A DNA stretch of 64,000 nt from Streptomyces uncialis (GTDB lineage: Bacteria; Actinomycetota; Actinomycetes; Streptomycetales; Streptomycetaceae). Location of the stretch: assembly GCF_036250755.1 (NCBI RefSeq), contig NZ_CP109583.1:2728001-2792000 (forward strand). Direction: 5' to 3'. Shown here piece by piece: positions 1 through 9,045 of the stretch. Under the pieces are notes generated by a model, which did no database searches, had not been told where the DNA came from, and worked only from the letters and a program-made list of their open reading frames with translations. The position numbers and the translations under genes were made by a program. The first letter of the stretch is position 1. Every line of letters starts with the position of its first letter.

Positions 1-2020
1 GCAGGGTGAGGACGGCCCCGGCGTGGCCGGAGCGCAGCCGCTGGATGCCGCGGACGGCCTCGGGGGTGATGACGCCGGTGGCGTCGTCGAGGACGAGGCA
101 GGCGAACAGGGAGCGGTCCTCACGGGCGGCGACACAGGCCGTGAACTGGGCGAGGACGAGGCGGGCGATGATCCGGGAGGCGTCGGCGTGGCCGCGTTGC
201 GGCAGGTCGATCCGGACCCGGACGGGGCGGTCGATGGCCCGTAGCGAGAATGGCGCGGCGGCGCCGGAGGTGTCGAAGAACCCGGCGAAGGCGGGCCGGT
301 CGAGGAGCGCGATCCGGTCCGCGAGCACCCCGCCGACGTCCCCGGGCTGGGAGAGCTGCCGTTCCCGGGCGGACAGCTCGCGCAGCATCCCGTCCTGTCC
401 GGCGTCGATGAGGGCCCGGCGCAGTTCCCGCAGGGGACCGGGCGCCCCGTCGAGGAGTCCGCGCAGCTCGGGGACGGAGGGGAAGCGGCCGTGGACGGTG
501 CGGAAGGGGCCGAGGAGCTGGGCGAGGACGGTGGTGGAGCGACGGCTGTCACCGCCGGGGTTCGGGTCGGTGAGGTCGCCGACGAGGGCCTCGGCGAGGA
601 CGGCGGCGGCCTCGTCGGCGTCGGTGGCGCCGCCGTACAGGTCGAGGTCGTGGGCGGAGTCGGGCGCTCCGATCCGGACGACGATGTCGTAACCGTCGAC
701 GGCGCCGAGTCCCGCTCCGGCGGCGCCGACCACGACGACGGCGGCGCGTCCGGCGAGTGCCTGGAGGCACAGGGACTCCGCGACGGGCCGTACGAGGCCG
801 CCGGTCTTGCCCGAGCCGGCCGGGCCGACGGCGAGCAGGGAGGTGCCGAGCAGATCGGGGCCGAGGCCGAGGCCGGCGCCCCGGAAGCGGTAGGGGTTGC
901 GGGAGTCGTCGGCGGTGGTGCCGATACGGACCTGTGCGGTGAGCAGGTCGTGCGGGGCGGCGCGGCCGGGCAGGTCACGGTCGCCGGAGGGGTGGGGGCA
1001 GGCGGCGGCGCCCCGGGCGGCGACGGCGGCGGAGAAGTCGGCCATGCTCTGGCGTCCGGCGCGTACGGCCTGCCAGGCGCGGGTGATCCGGGCGTGGTCC
1101 ACGTCGCGCATCAGTCCGGTGCGGGCGTCGGCGGTGAGCCGGTCGGCCGCGCCGAGGAGTCCGGCGGCGCGCAGCTGCGGCCACTGGGCGGGGTCCTCCT
1201 CGGGGGTGGCCGGGGCGGCGCCGGTCACGGGTGCGGGTCGGCGCAGCCGGGGGGCGAGGTAGCGCTGCCAGATCTCGGGCCAGCGGCCCATCCGGGCGGC
1301 GGTGAGCAGGATGCCGCCGCCGACGAGGACGTAGTAGAGCGTGGAGGTGACGAAGCCGGCCTTCTCCTCGCTGGGGGTGAGCGGTTTGGCCCATTCCTCG
1401 GGGGTGAGGACGTAGTAGGGCCACATCCAGTAGCCGCCGAGGTAGTTGTTCCACAGCAGCGACCAGAACAGCCAGCCCACGAGGAACGCGATGAGCGCGC
1501 CGCTGAAGAGCTGGCGGGCGGGGGTCTCCTCGGGCTCCTCGTCGGGCCGGGGCCGGTGGCCGAACCGCCAGACGCCGGGTGCGGCGTCGGGGCGGGGCGT
1601 CCGGAGCCAGCCGAGGAATCCGGCGCCGTCGGGCGCGGGCGGGGCGCCGGTGGGGCCGCCGGACGCGGGCGGCGCGCCGGGCGCTCCGGTGGGCCGGGGC
1701 GGCAGGGCGGCGGGGCGCGGCGGGAGGCCGCCCGGCCCGGAGGTGCCGGGGTACGCGCCGGGCGCGGGGTGTCCCGGCCGGGCGCCCCCGGGCGGGTACG
1801 CGCCGGTGCCGTCGTGACCCGCGTACGGGTCCGGTGCGGCGTCCGGGGCTCCGTACCGGGGCTGTGGTGTGTGCCAGGGCGCCACTGGTGCCGGGTCGCC
1901 CGTACGGCGTACCGGCCCGACCGGTCCGTCCGGCGTTCTCGACGGACGGGGCACGGGTGCGGCGTGCGTACCGCGTGTGTCCTGTGTGCCGTCGTCGCCG
2001 TCGCGTCCGTCGTGCTTCAC
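1..2020 (-). CDS. Membrane-anchored ATP/GTP-binding protein (VirD4/FtsK-like), 3' end outside window
   Basis: The reading frame from a GTG at 2020 stays open to the window edge, so the C-terminus is missing. The first ~165 residues are Pro/Gly/Ala-rich and probably disordered. Two hydrophobic stretches follow near residues 172-195 and 220-240, then a soluble domain with a Walker A motif GPAGSGKT near residue 400 and a VVVVG strand after it. This resembles the Streptomyces membrane ATPases related to VirD4/TraB-type DNA-pumping proteins, but no substrate can be named. A purine-rich GGGGGCAGG lies before the GTG. It is divergent from gabT. The opposite strand shows long low-complexity frames that mirror this gene and are not coding. 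Confidence 0.72.
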   Translation of the reverse strand, partial: MKHDGRDGDDGTQDTRGTHAAPVPRPSRTPDGPVGPVRRTGDPAPVAPWHTPQPRYGAPDAAPDPYAGHDGTGAYPPGGARPGHPAPGAYPGTSGPGGLPPRPAALPPRPTGAPGAPPASGGPTGAPPAPDGAGFLGWLRTPRPDAAPGVWRFGHRPRPDEEPEETPARQLFSGALIAFLVGWLFWSLLWNNYLGGYWMWPYYVLTPEEWAKPLTPSEEKAGFVTSTLYYVLVGGGILLTAARMGRWPEIWQRYLAPRLRRPAPVTGAAPATPEEDPAQWPQLRAAGLLGAADRLTADARTGLMRDVDHARITRAWQAVRAGRQSMADFSAAVAARGAAACPHPSGDRDLPGRAAPHDLLTAQVRIGTTADDSRNPYRFRGAGLGLGPDLLGTSLLAVGPAGSGKTGGLVRPVAESLCLQALAGRAAVVVVGAAGAGLGAVDGYDIVVRIGAPDSAHDLDLYGGATDADEAAAVLAEALVGDLTDPNPGGDSRRSTTVLAQLLGPFRTVHGRFPSVPELRGLLDGAPGPLRELRRALIDAGQDGMLRELSARERQLSQPGDVGGVLADRIALLDRPAFAGFFDTSGAAAPFSLRAIDRPVRVRIDLPQRGHADASRIIARLVLAQFTACVAAREDRSLFACLVLDDATGVITPEAVRGIQRLRSGHAGAVLTL

Positions 2021-2325
2021 GACCCTGCCCCCTGACCTGCCGGTCCCCTGTGTACGGCCGTCAATCTAGTGCCCCTGCCCGGGGAGCGCGGCGGTTACGC
2101 GCCGCCGCCGTGGGGAAGGCGCCGTCCGGCGCGCCTCCCGGCGGCCCGGGCGGGACTATGTCCATGGCGGACAACGACCCGTCCGAACAACTCCCCCGTG
2201 GAGCATGCCCACCTTCCCGGACCGGCTCTAGCCTGCGGAGGAACCCCGACAGACCAGCGGAACCGGACCAGCGGCGAGCGGCCGCGTCCGCGCCACCGCG
2301 TCCGTGACACCCCCAGGAGCCCCAT
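2021..2325. promoter_or_regulatory. Divergent intergenic region between ATPase gene and gabT
   Basis: This 305-nt gap separates two divergent genes and must hold both promoters. A weak sigma70-like -10 TAGCCT lies near 2229 on the plus strand, and gabT has a clear AGGAG site just before its ATG. No strong palindrome or structured RNA was recognised. The promoter assignment is inference. Confidence 0.35.
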
Positions 2326-3660
2326 ATGACCGCACTGCCGCAGGAGCGCCGCGTCGTCACCGCCATCCCCGGCCCGAAGTCCCTGGAACTCCAGGCCCGG
2401 CGCACCGCCGTGGTCGCGGCGGGTGTGGGCTCCACGCTGCCGGTGTTCACGGCCCGCGCGGGCGGCGGCATCATCGAGGACGTGGACGGCAACCGGCTGA
2501 TCGACTTCGGTTCCGGTATCGCCGTGACCAGCGTCGGCGCGTCCGCCGAAGCGGTCGTACGCCGTGCCACCGCGCAGCTCGCCGACTTCACCCACACCTG
2601 TTTCATGGTCACGCCGTACGAGGGTTACGTGGCTGTCGCCGAGGCGCTGGCGGAGCTGACCCCGGGCGACCACGCGAAGAAGTCGGCGCTGTTCAACTCG
2701 GGTGCCGAGGCCGTCGAGAACGCCGTGAAGATCGCCCGCGCGTACACCAAGCGGCAGGCGGTCGTGGTGTTCGACCACGGGTACCACGGCCGGACCAATC
2801 TGACGATGGCGCTGACGGCGAAGAACATGCCGTACAAGCACGGCTTCGGTCCGTTCGCGCCCGAGGTGTACCGGGTGCCGGTGGCGTACGCGTACCGCTG
2901 GCCGACCGGTCCGGAGAACGCCGGCGCGGAGGCGGCCGCCGAGGCGATCGACCGGATCGTCAAGCAGATCGGCGCGGACAACGTCGCCGCGATCATCATC
3001 GAGCCGGTGCTCGGCGAGGGCGGCTTCATCGAGCCCGCGAAGGGCTTCCTCCCGGCGATCAGCGAGTTCGCCACCGAGAACGGCATCGTGTTCGTGGCGG
3101 ACGAGATCCAGTCCGGGTTCTGCCGCACGGGCCAGTGGTTCGCGTGCGAGGACGAGGGCATCGTCCCGGACCTGATCACCACGGCCAAGGGCATCGCGGG
3201 CGGGCTGCCGCTGGCCGCCGTCACGGGCCGCGCCGAGATCATGGACGCCCCGCACGCGGGCGGCCTCGGCGGCACCTACGGGGGCAACCCGGTGGCGTGC
3301 GCGGGCGCGCTGGGCGCGATCGAGACGATGAAGGAGCTGGACCTCAACGCGCGCGCCAAGCGCATCGAGGAGCTCATGAAGGCCCGGCTCGTCGCGATGG
3401 CGGAGAAGTTCGACATCATCGGTGACATCCGCGGACGCGGCGCGATGATCGCGATCGAGCTGGTCAAGGACCGTACGACCAAGGAGCCGAACGCCGAGGC
3501 GGCGGGCGCGCTCGCCAAGGCGTGCCACGCGGAGGGCCTGCTGGTGCTCACCTGCGGTACGTACGGCAACGTCCTGCGGTTCCTGCCGCCGCTGGTGATC
3601 GGCGAGGACCTGCTGCACGAGGGCCTCGACATCCTTGAGGGCGCCTTCACCCGGATCTGA
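2326..3660 (+). CDS. gabT: 4-aminobutyrate aminotransferase (class III, PLP-dependent)
   Basis: A 444-residue protein with the full class III aminotransferase layout. It should move the amino group of GABA to 2-oxoglutarate, giving succinate semialdehyde and glutamate in the cytosol. Visible marks are NSGAEAVENAVK for cofactor phosphate binding, the ADEIQSGF segment whose Asp contacts the PLP ring nitrogen, and TTAKGIAGG with the Schiff-base lysine at residue 288. Length and end-to-end similarity fit GabT. The ATG has an AGGAG site 6 nt upstream. It lies near polyamine uptake and oxidation genes whose pathway passes through GABA, so a shared role in amine breakdown is a reasonable inference. 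Confidence 0.92.
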   Translation: MTALPQERRVVTAIPGPKSLELQARRTAVVAAGVGSTLPVFTARAGGGIIEDVDGNRLIDFGSGIAVTSVGASAEAVVRRATAQLADFTHTCFMVTPYEGYVAVAEALAELTPGDHAKKSALFNSGAEAVENAVKIARAYTKRQAVVVFDHGYHGRTNLTMALTAKNMPYKHGFGPFAPEVYRVPVAYAYRWPTGPENAGAEAAAEAIDRIVKQIGADNVAAIIIEPVLGEGGFIEPAKGFLPAISEFATENGIVFVADEIQSGFCRTGQWFACEDEGIVPDLITTAKGIAGGLPLAAVTGRAEIMDAPHAGGLGGTYGGNPVACAGALGAIETMKELDLNARAKRIEELMKARLVAMAEKFDIIGDIRGRGAMIAIELVKDRTTKEPNAEAAGALAKACHAEGLLVLTCGTYGNVLRFLPPLVIGEDLLHEGLDILEGAFTRI

Positions 3661-3897
3661 TCCGGGCCCGGCCGATACCGGCCGGCGTCCCGGGTCCGCC
3701 CGGTGCGCCGGTCCCGTCGGCCGCCCGTCCCGCACTCCTCGTCCTGTACTTTCCGTACGGGGACGGTCACTGTCCGCCCCGGACCGTTCACATGCGGACG
3801 CCGAGCGGCAGAGGGTGTGAAGAAGGTGTGCGGGGCCCATGTCGGGGTGCCGTTCCGGCTGTCGGAAGGGCGTCCCGCTGTCGTAGGTTCGGTGCGG

Positions 3898-4791
3898 ATG
3901 AGAGAAACACCTCGCCCGGGGGTGACCCCGGGCGGCTCCGGTGCGTGGCCTCCCCAGTCGCGTACCGGCCGTGCGTTCGCGCACACCACCGGAGCCTTCG
4001 GCGCCGGGACTCCTCACCGATCGGACGGCCGCCCGCCCCAAACCCCCCGGGGCGCGCGGCGTTCCGGTCACCCCGGCCGCCCCGGAACCACCCCCCCTGT
4101 TCCGGGGCGGCCGAACACACTTCTGGGCCGCCGGCCCCTGGCCGCCTTCGTGCTGTGCGCGCTGGTCCTCGTGTGCGTCACCTGGCAGGTCGCCGCCGGT
4201 GGTCCGCTGCTGAGGGCCGATGTCCGCGCCGCCGGAGTGCTGCGGACCTCCGCGATGCCGGACGGCCCCGCCGAACTCCTGGCCGACCTCGGCAATGTCC
4301 CCGTGGCGCTCCCCGTCCTCGCCGTCGCCGCCGGATACGCGGCCTGGCGGGCCCGGCGGGCCCGGATCGCCCGCTGGTGGGCCGGACCGGCCGCCGCCGC
4401 ACTGCTGCTCCTGGTGACTCTGCTGCTGGTGGTGGCGATGAAGGCGCTGATCGGCCGTCCGGGGCCACCGGGACCGGTCGGCGGTACGGGGTTCTACCCG
4501 TCGGGTCATGCCGCGACCTCCGCCGCCGCGTACGGCGCGGCCGTCCTTCTGCTGCTGCCCTGGACGCGCGGCCGGACCGCGCGGCGGGGGCTCGTCACGG
4601 GCTGTCTGCTGGTCGTGGTGGGCACGGGGTACGGGCTGGTGCGCCGGGGCTACCACTGGCCGCTGGACGTGCTCGGAAGCTGGAGTCTGTGCGGGGCGCT
4701 GCTGGTGCTGTTCGCGCTGTGCGTGCCCGGCTCCGGCGGGCGCACCGGGCGGCGGGACACGGACGGGCCGCCGGACCCCCCGGTGGGCTGA
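3898..4791 (+). CDS. PAP2-family phosphatase, integral membrane
   Basis: A 297-residue protein if started at the ATG at 3898; an in-frame GTG at 3892 and further upstream starts are possible because no strong ribosome site is seen. The first ~75 residues are Pro/Arg-rich, followed by several membrane segments. The three acid-phosphatase motifs are present: KALIGRPGPPG (motif 1), YPSGHA (motif 2) and RRGYHWPLDVLG (motif 3, with the nucleophilic His). Members dephosphorylate lipid phosphates such as phosphatidate or undecaprenyl pyrophosphate at the membrane; the substrate here is unknown. The stop codon lies in the loop of a strong hairpin shared with the convergent chitinase gene. Confidence 0.82.
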   Translation: MRETPRPGVTPGGSGAWPPQSRTGRAFAHTTGAFGAGTPHRSDGRPPQTPRGARRSGHPGRPGTTPPVPGRPNTLLGRRPLAAFVLCALVLVCVTWQVAAGGPLLRADVRAAGVLRTSAMPDGPAELLADLGNVPVALPVLAVAAGYAAWRARRARIARWWAGPAAAALLLLVTLLLVVAMKALIGRPGPPGPVGGTGFYPSGHAATSAAAYGAAVLLLLPWTRGRTARRGLVTGCLLVVVGTGYGLVRRGYHWPLDVLGSWSLCGALLVLFALCVPGSGGRTGRRDTDGPPDPPVG

Positions 4792-4804
4792 GGGGTCCGG
4801 CGGC
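4767..4804. terminator. Bidirectional hairpin terminator between PAP2 and chitinase genes
   Basis: A perfect 13-bp stem (4767-4779 with 4792-4804) closes a 12-nt loop containing the stop codon of the PAP2 gene. It sits between two convergent genes. There is no T-tract, as is usual for streptomycete hairpin terminators. The terminator role is inferred from structure and position. Confidence 0.7.
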
Positions 4805-4852
4805 CCGGGGCCGCGAGGTGTCAGGGGCGGCACGTCATCGTGCCGCCGCGCG

Positions 4853-6706
4853 TCACACGGCCGGGAAGTACGTGTCGAAGTTGCGGGAGAACTGCCAGTT
4901 GTTGTGGCGGTCCCAGTTGATGGACCAGGTCATCAGTCCGCGCAGGGCGGGCCAGGTGCCGTGGGTCCGGTAGGACCCGCAGTTGGTGTTCTTGGTGAGG
5001 CAGTCGAGGGCCTTGTTGACCTCGGCGCTGGAGACATGGCCGTTGCCGGCGTTGACGGAGGCGGGCATCCCGATGGCGACCTGCTCGGGGCGCAGCGCCG
5101 GGAAGACGTTGGCGGTGTTGCCCGCGACGGGGAACCCGGTGAGCAGCATGTCGGTCATGGCGATGTGGAAGTCCGCGCCGCCCATGGTGTGGTACTGGTT
5201 GTCGAGGCCCATGATCGGGCCGGAGTTGTAGTCCTGGACGTGCAGCAGGCTGAGGTCGTCCCGCAGGGCGTGGATGACCGGCAGATAGGCGCCGCAGCGC
5301 GGGTCCTGGCCGCCCCACTGGCCCCGGCCGTAGAACTGGTAGCCCATCTGGACGAAGAACGTCTCGGGGGCCATCGTCAGCACGAACTTGTTGCCGTACT
5401 TGGCCTTCAGGGTCTTGAGGGCGTCGATCAGGTTGACGATCACCGGGGTCGTCGGGTTCTTGAAGTCGGTGTCACCGGCGTTCAGGGACAGGGAGTGGCC
5501 CTCGAAGTCGATGTCGAGTCCGTCGAGGCCGTACTCGTCGATGATCCGGGAGACGGAGGTGACGAACGCGTCCCGGGCGCCGGTGGAGTTCAGCTGGACC
5601 TGGCCGTTCTGGCCGCCGATGGAGATCAGGACCTTCTTGCCCGCGGCCTGCTTGGCCTTGATGGCGGCCTTGAACTCGGCATCGCTCTCGACGTTCGGGC
5701 ACTCGGTCACCGGGCAGCGGTTGAAGCGGATGTCGCCGGAGGTGACGGAGGTCGGCTCACCGAAGGCGAGCTGGATGACGTCCCAGCTGTCAGGGACGTC
5801 GGCCATCCGGGTGTAGCCGGAGCCGTTGGCGAAGCTGGCGTGCAGATAGCCGACGAGGGCCTTCGGGGGGAGACCGCCGTCGCCCCCTCCGCCGCCCTCG
5901 GTGGTCCGGGCGGGCACGGCCGCCGATCTGGCGGACTCCCCCGCGTCGTTGGCCGCGGTCACCTGGAAGCTGTAGTCCGTGACGGGCCGCAGTCCGCTGA
6001 TGGTGGTGGAGGTGCCGGTGACGGTCTGGACCTTGACGCCGCCCTGGTAGACCGAGTAGCTGGTGGCGTTCGCGACCGGGTTCCAGGTCAGCGGGACGCT
6101 GGTGGCGCCGATGGTGCCGGTGCGCAGGCCGGTGGGGACGGCCGGCGGCTGGCCGGGGTCGACGGACGGGCCGACCAGGGAGATGTCGTCGGCGTGGTAG
6201 GCGGCCGTGCCGTACCAGCCGTGGGTGTAGAGGGTGACCCGGTTGGTGCCCGCGCCGGTGCGGAAGGTGGTGCTGAGGCGCTGCCAGTCGGCGGCGGACT
6301 GGGTCCAGTTGAACCCGTCGCCGTTGGGTGTGCCCGTACCGGTGACGCCGAGGTAGACGTAGCTGCCCCGGACGAATCCGCTGAGGGTGTACACCGAGTC
6401 GGGCTTGACGGTGACGGTCTGGGAGCAGCGCGCGTTGTCGCCGCCCGAGGGGGTCGCGCGCAGCGCGGACGTGCCGGTGCGCACGGGTGTGGTGACGGTG
6501 GCTCCGCTGCCCGCGGAACAGTTCCAGCCGTCGAGGCCGGTTTCAAAGCCTCCGTTGCGGGCGAGGTCGGCATCGGCCGCACGGGCGACCGATGACGTGA
6601 TGGTGAGGCCGGGCAGTACGGCCAGCGCTGTGGCCGCCAGCACGGCGAGAAGTCTGGGACGGAATCCGCGGACGGGGGGACGTACGCGCGGTCTGGTGCG
6701 ATCCAC
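4853..6706 (-). CDS. Secreted chitinase, GH18 with carbohydrate-binding and FnIII domains
   Basis: A 617-residue exported enzyme that hydrolyses the beta-1,4 bonds of chitin. Order: an Arg-rich signal peptide with cleavage near residue 43 (VARAAD); a ~135-residue beta-sandwich carbohydrate-binding module (NGGFETGLDGWNC onward); a fibronectin type III domain (VPTGLRTGTIG onward); a Gly-rich linker; then a GH18 barrel of ~320 residues. The barrel has the catalytic LDGLDIDFEG motif with the proton-donor Glu at residue 402. The GTG start at 6706 has a GGAGG site. A DasR-type operator lies ~63 bp upstream, so induction by chitin-derived amino sugars is expected. Confidence 0.93.
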   Translation of the reverse strand: MDRTRPRVRPPVRGFRPRLLAVLAATALAVLPGLTITSSVARAADADLARNGGFETGLDGWNCSAGSGATVTTPVRTGTSALRATPSGGDNARCSQTVTVKPDSVYTLSGFVRGSYVYLGVTGTGTPNGDGFNWTQSAADWQRLSTTFRTGAGTNRVTLYTHGWYGTAAYHADDISLVGPSVDPGQPPAVPTGLRTGTIGATSVPLTWNPVANATSYSVYQGGVKVQTVTGTSTTISGLRPVTDYSFQVTAANDAGESARSAAVPARTTEGGGGGDGGLPPKALVGYLHASFANGSGYTRMADVPDSWDVIQLAFGEPTSVTSGDIRFNRCPVTECPNVESDAEFKAAIKAKQAAGKKVLISIGGQNGQVQLNSTGARDAFVTSVSRIIDEYGLDGLDIDFEGHSLSLNAGDTDFKNPTTPVIVNLIDALKTLKAKYGNKFVLTMAPETFFVQMGYQFYGRGQWGGQDPRCGAYLPVIHALRDDLSLLHVQDYNSGPIMGLDNQYHTMGGADFHIAMTDMLLTGFPVAGNTANVFPALRPEQVAIGMPASVNAGNGHVSSAEVNKALDCLTKNTNCGSYRTHGTWPALRGLMTWSINWDRHNNWQFSRNFDTYFPAV

Positions 6707-6768
6707 GACAGCCTCCGGACATGGGGGGATGTGGCAACACGAAGTGCGTGGGTGGAGCGCCGCTCAAC

Positions 6769-6782
6769 TTGGTCCAGACCAA
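6769..6782. promoter_or_regulatory. DasR-responsive element (dre) in chitinase promoter
   Basis: TTGGTCCAGACCAA is a near-perfect palindrome that differs from the known streptomycete DasR operator core TGGTCTAGACCA only at one central base. On the chitinase strand a TTGACA -35 box lies at 6794-6789, and the palindrome falls in the spacer towards a weak -10, where a bound repressor would block polymerase. DasR control of chitinase genes through such boxes is established; binding at this site is inferred. Confidence 0.82.
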
Positions 6783-6865
6783 TTCCGTTGTCAAGACCTC
6801 CGGCGGTTATCCGCTGCCGCGGGGCCGCCCGTCACGACGGCCGCGGCCGCCGCCCTCGCCGCCCG

Positions 6866-7324
6866 TCAGCCTCCGGTCCCGCGCGCGAGATCCGCCGCCG
6901 CCTCGTGCATGGCCAGTTCGAGCAGCACGGGGTCGGTGAGGGTGCCGGAGCCGTCCGGCGGGATCAGCCACCGCACCCCGCCGGTGGCCCGGCCGGGATA
7001 GGGGACCACGATCCAGGTCCCCGGCCCGGCGGCGCGCACCCCGGTGCCGAGCCAGCGCGAGGCGGTGCCGGACGGGACGAAGAAGCCCGTCCGGGAGTCG
7101 CCGAAGTCGGCGAGCACGGGGCCCGGCCGGTCGATGACCCGGCTGAGCACATCGAGCGTGGGGCAGCCGAGTTCCCCCGGCAGGATCAGGACGTCCCAGA
7201 GCCGGCCCGCCGGAAGGAGGGTGACCCCGAGGGGGTTGCGCTCCCACTCCCAGCGGCAGACGTCGGGGTCTGGTGCCACCGACACCAGCCATTCCACAGC
7301 GGACTTGGCCATTGGCCCGGTCAT
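6866..7324 (-). CDS. Conserved hypothetical protein, 152 aa
   Basis: No function recognised. The protein is soluble-looking, without signal peptide or membrane segment. It contains WEWERNPLGVTLLPAG early, GFFVPSGTASRW in the middle and GTWIVVPYPG later, a pattern that reminds me of the N-terminal part of primase-polymerase-like actinobacterial proteins, but key catalytic residues cannot be assigned and this is only an impression. The ATG at 7324 is preceded by GGAGG at good spacing. It stands alone between the chitinase gene and the FAD oxidase operon, all on the same strand. Confidence 0.7.
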   Translation of the reverse strand: MTGPMAKSAVEWLVSVAPDPDVCRWEWERNPLGVTLLPAGRLWDVLILPGELGCPTLDVLSRVIDRPGPVLADFGDSRTGFFVPSGTASRWLGTGVRAAGPGTWIVVPYPGRATGGVRWLIPPDGSGTLTDPVLLELAMHEAAADLARGTGG

Positions 7325-7561
7325 GTCGTGCCTCCGATTCCCTCAAGGACCGCGGGTGCGGCCCCTGTTGGGAGGCGGTGGAACGCCCAGCGTTACGCGG
7401 GTTCCGGCTACTAGTTGGTAGTGAACTGCGTCACAGCCCCTGACCTGCGGCGATACAGAGCCGCCCACCGGGATGATCGATGGTCATATCAACCGACCGG
7501 ACCGATGTCCCGACGGCCGGGCACTCGCGGCCGGACACCGGCGCGACCCGGACGGCGATCG

Positions 7562-8980
7562 CTAGCTGTCGAACCCGAGCCCCAGCCGGTCCATCGTGCG
7601 CAGCCACAGATTGCGGTGCCCCTCGTTGGCGTCGGCACGGGCGAGGGACCACTTGGTGAGCGCGATCCCCGTCCACGCGAACGGTTCGGGCGGGAACGGC
7701 AGCGGCTTCCTGCGGACCATCTCCAGCTCCGTGCGCTCGGTCCGCTCCCCCGCGAGCAGGTCCAGCATCACCTCGCCGCCGAAGCGGGTGGCGCCTACGC
7801 CCAGCCCGGTGTACCCGGCGGCATAGGCGACCCGGCCGCCGTGGGCGGTGCCGAAGAACGCCGAGAACCGTGAACAGGTGTCGATCGCCCCGCCCCACGC
7901 ATGGCTGAAACGGACCCCTTCGAGCTGCGGGAAATACCGGAAGAAGTGCGCGGCGAGCTTCGCGTACGTCTCGGGCCGGTCGTCGTGCTCGGCGCTCAGC
8001 CGCCCGCCGTACGGGTACACCGCGTCGTACCCGCCCCACAGCACCCGCCGGTCGGCGGAGAGCCGGAAGTAGTGGAACTGGTTGGCGCTGTCCCCGAGTC
8101 CCTGGCGGTTGGCCCAGCCGACGGACGCCAGCTGCGCCTCGGTCAGCGGCTGGGTCATCAGCGCGTAGTCGTACACCGGGACCGTGTACGGGCGCACCCG
8201 CTTGACCAGCGACGGGAACACATTGGTGCCGAGCGCGACCCGCCGCGCGAAGATCCTGCCGTACGGGGTGCGCACCGCCATGCCCGCGCCCCGGGCGAGC
8301 AGGGTCAGGGCGGGGGTGTGCTCGTACACCCGGACGCCCAGCGACACACAGGCGCGTTTGAGGCCCCAGGCGAGCCGGGCCGGGTTCAGCATCGCCACCC
8401 CGTCCCGGTCCCAGACACCCGCGCGGAACAGCGGTGAGTCGACCTCGCCGCGCACGGCGTCCTCGTCCAGGAACTCCCGGCCGTCCGCGAGACCCCGGCG
8501 GCGCATGTCCTGGTACCAGGCGCGCATCTCGTCGGCCTGGTACGGCTCGGTCGCCACGTCCAGCTCGCCGGTCCGCTCGAAGTCGCAGTCGATGCCGTAG
8601 CGGGCGACCGCCGCCTCGATCGCGTCGAGGTTCTGGACACCCAGCTTCTCCAGCCGGCCGATCTCGCCGGGCCAGCGCGCCAGACCGTTGTCCAGCCCGT
8701 GGGTGAGCGAGGCGGCGCAGAAGCCGCCGTTGCGGCCGGAGGCGGCCCAGCCCACCGAACGGCCCTCGACGAGCACCACGTCCCGGTCCGGGTCGCGTTC
8801 CTTGGCGAGCAGCGCGGTCCACAGTCCGCTGTAGCCGCCGCCGACCACCAGCAGATCGCAGTGCTCGGTACCGGTGAGCGCGGGCTCGGCGGGGGGCCTG
8901 CCGGGGTCGTCCAGCCAGAAGGGGACGGGCCGCGCGTCGGCGAGGGACGTGGTCCAGCGGGTCATGGCACTCGGGGCCAT
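7562..8980 (-). CDS. FAD-dependent amine oxidoreductase (DAO family, PuuB-like)
   Basis: A 472-residue flavoprotein. The N-terminal Rossmann site reads DLLVVGGGYSGLW near residue 40, followed by the acidic ribose-binding end VLVEG and the GRNGGFC motif typical of gamma-glutamylputrescine or glycine-type oxidases. It probably oxidises a polyamine or gamma-glutamyl-polyamine to an aldehyde with release of hydrogen peroxide. It is the last gene of a minus-strand run with PotD/A/B/C-like transporter genes and an aldehyde dehydrogenase, which would supply its substrate and remove its product. The ATG has a GGGAG site. Substrate is inferred from context. Confidence 0.83.
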   Translation of the reverse strand: MAPSAMTRWTTSLADARPVPFWLDDPGRPPAEPALTGTEHCDLLVVGGGYSGLWTALLAKERDPDRDVVLVEGRSVGWAASGRNGGFCAASLTHGLDNGLARWPGEIGRLEKLGVQNLDAIEAAVARYGIDCDFERTGELDVATEPYQADEMRAWYQDMRRRGLADGREFLDEDAVRGEVDSPLFRAGVWDRDGVAMLNPARLAWGLKRACVSLGVRVYEHTPALTLLARGAGMAVRTPYGRIFARRVALGTNVFPSLVKRVRPYTVPVYDYALMTQPLTEAQLASVGWANRQGLGDSANQFHYFRLSADRRVLWGGYDAVYPYGGRLSAEHDDRPETYAKLAAHFFRYFPQLEGVRFSHAWGGAIDTCSRFSAFFGTAHGGRVAYAAGYTGLGVGATRFGGEVMLDLLAGERTERTELEMVRRKPLPFPPEPFAWTGIALTKWSLARADANEGHRNLWLRTMDRLGLGFDS

Positions 8981-9045
8981 GATCTCAACTCCCTACAGGG
9001 ATCGTACGGTTGTGCCGTGGTACGGGGGATCTCGCGCGGGCGCGG

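Noticed and set aside
491..2035. Long plus-strand open frame of 514 codons rich in Gly, Ala, Glu and Val
   Set aside because: It is the antisense mirror of a real minus-strand gene with a Walker A motif and membrane segments; its composition is low-complexity and it has no ribosome site.
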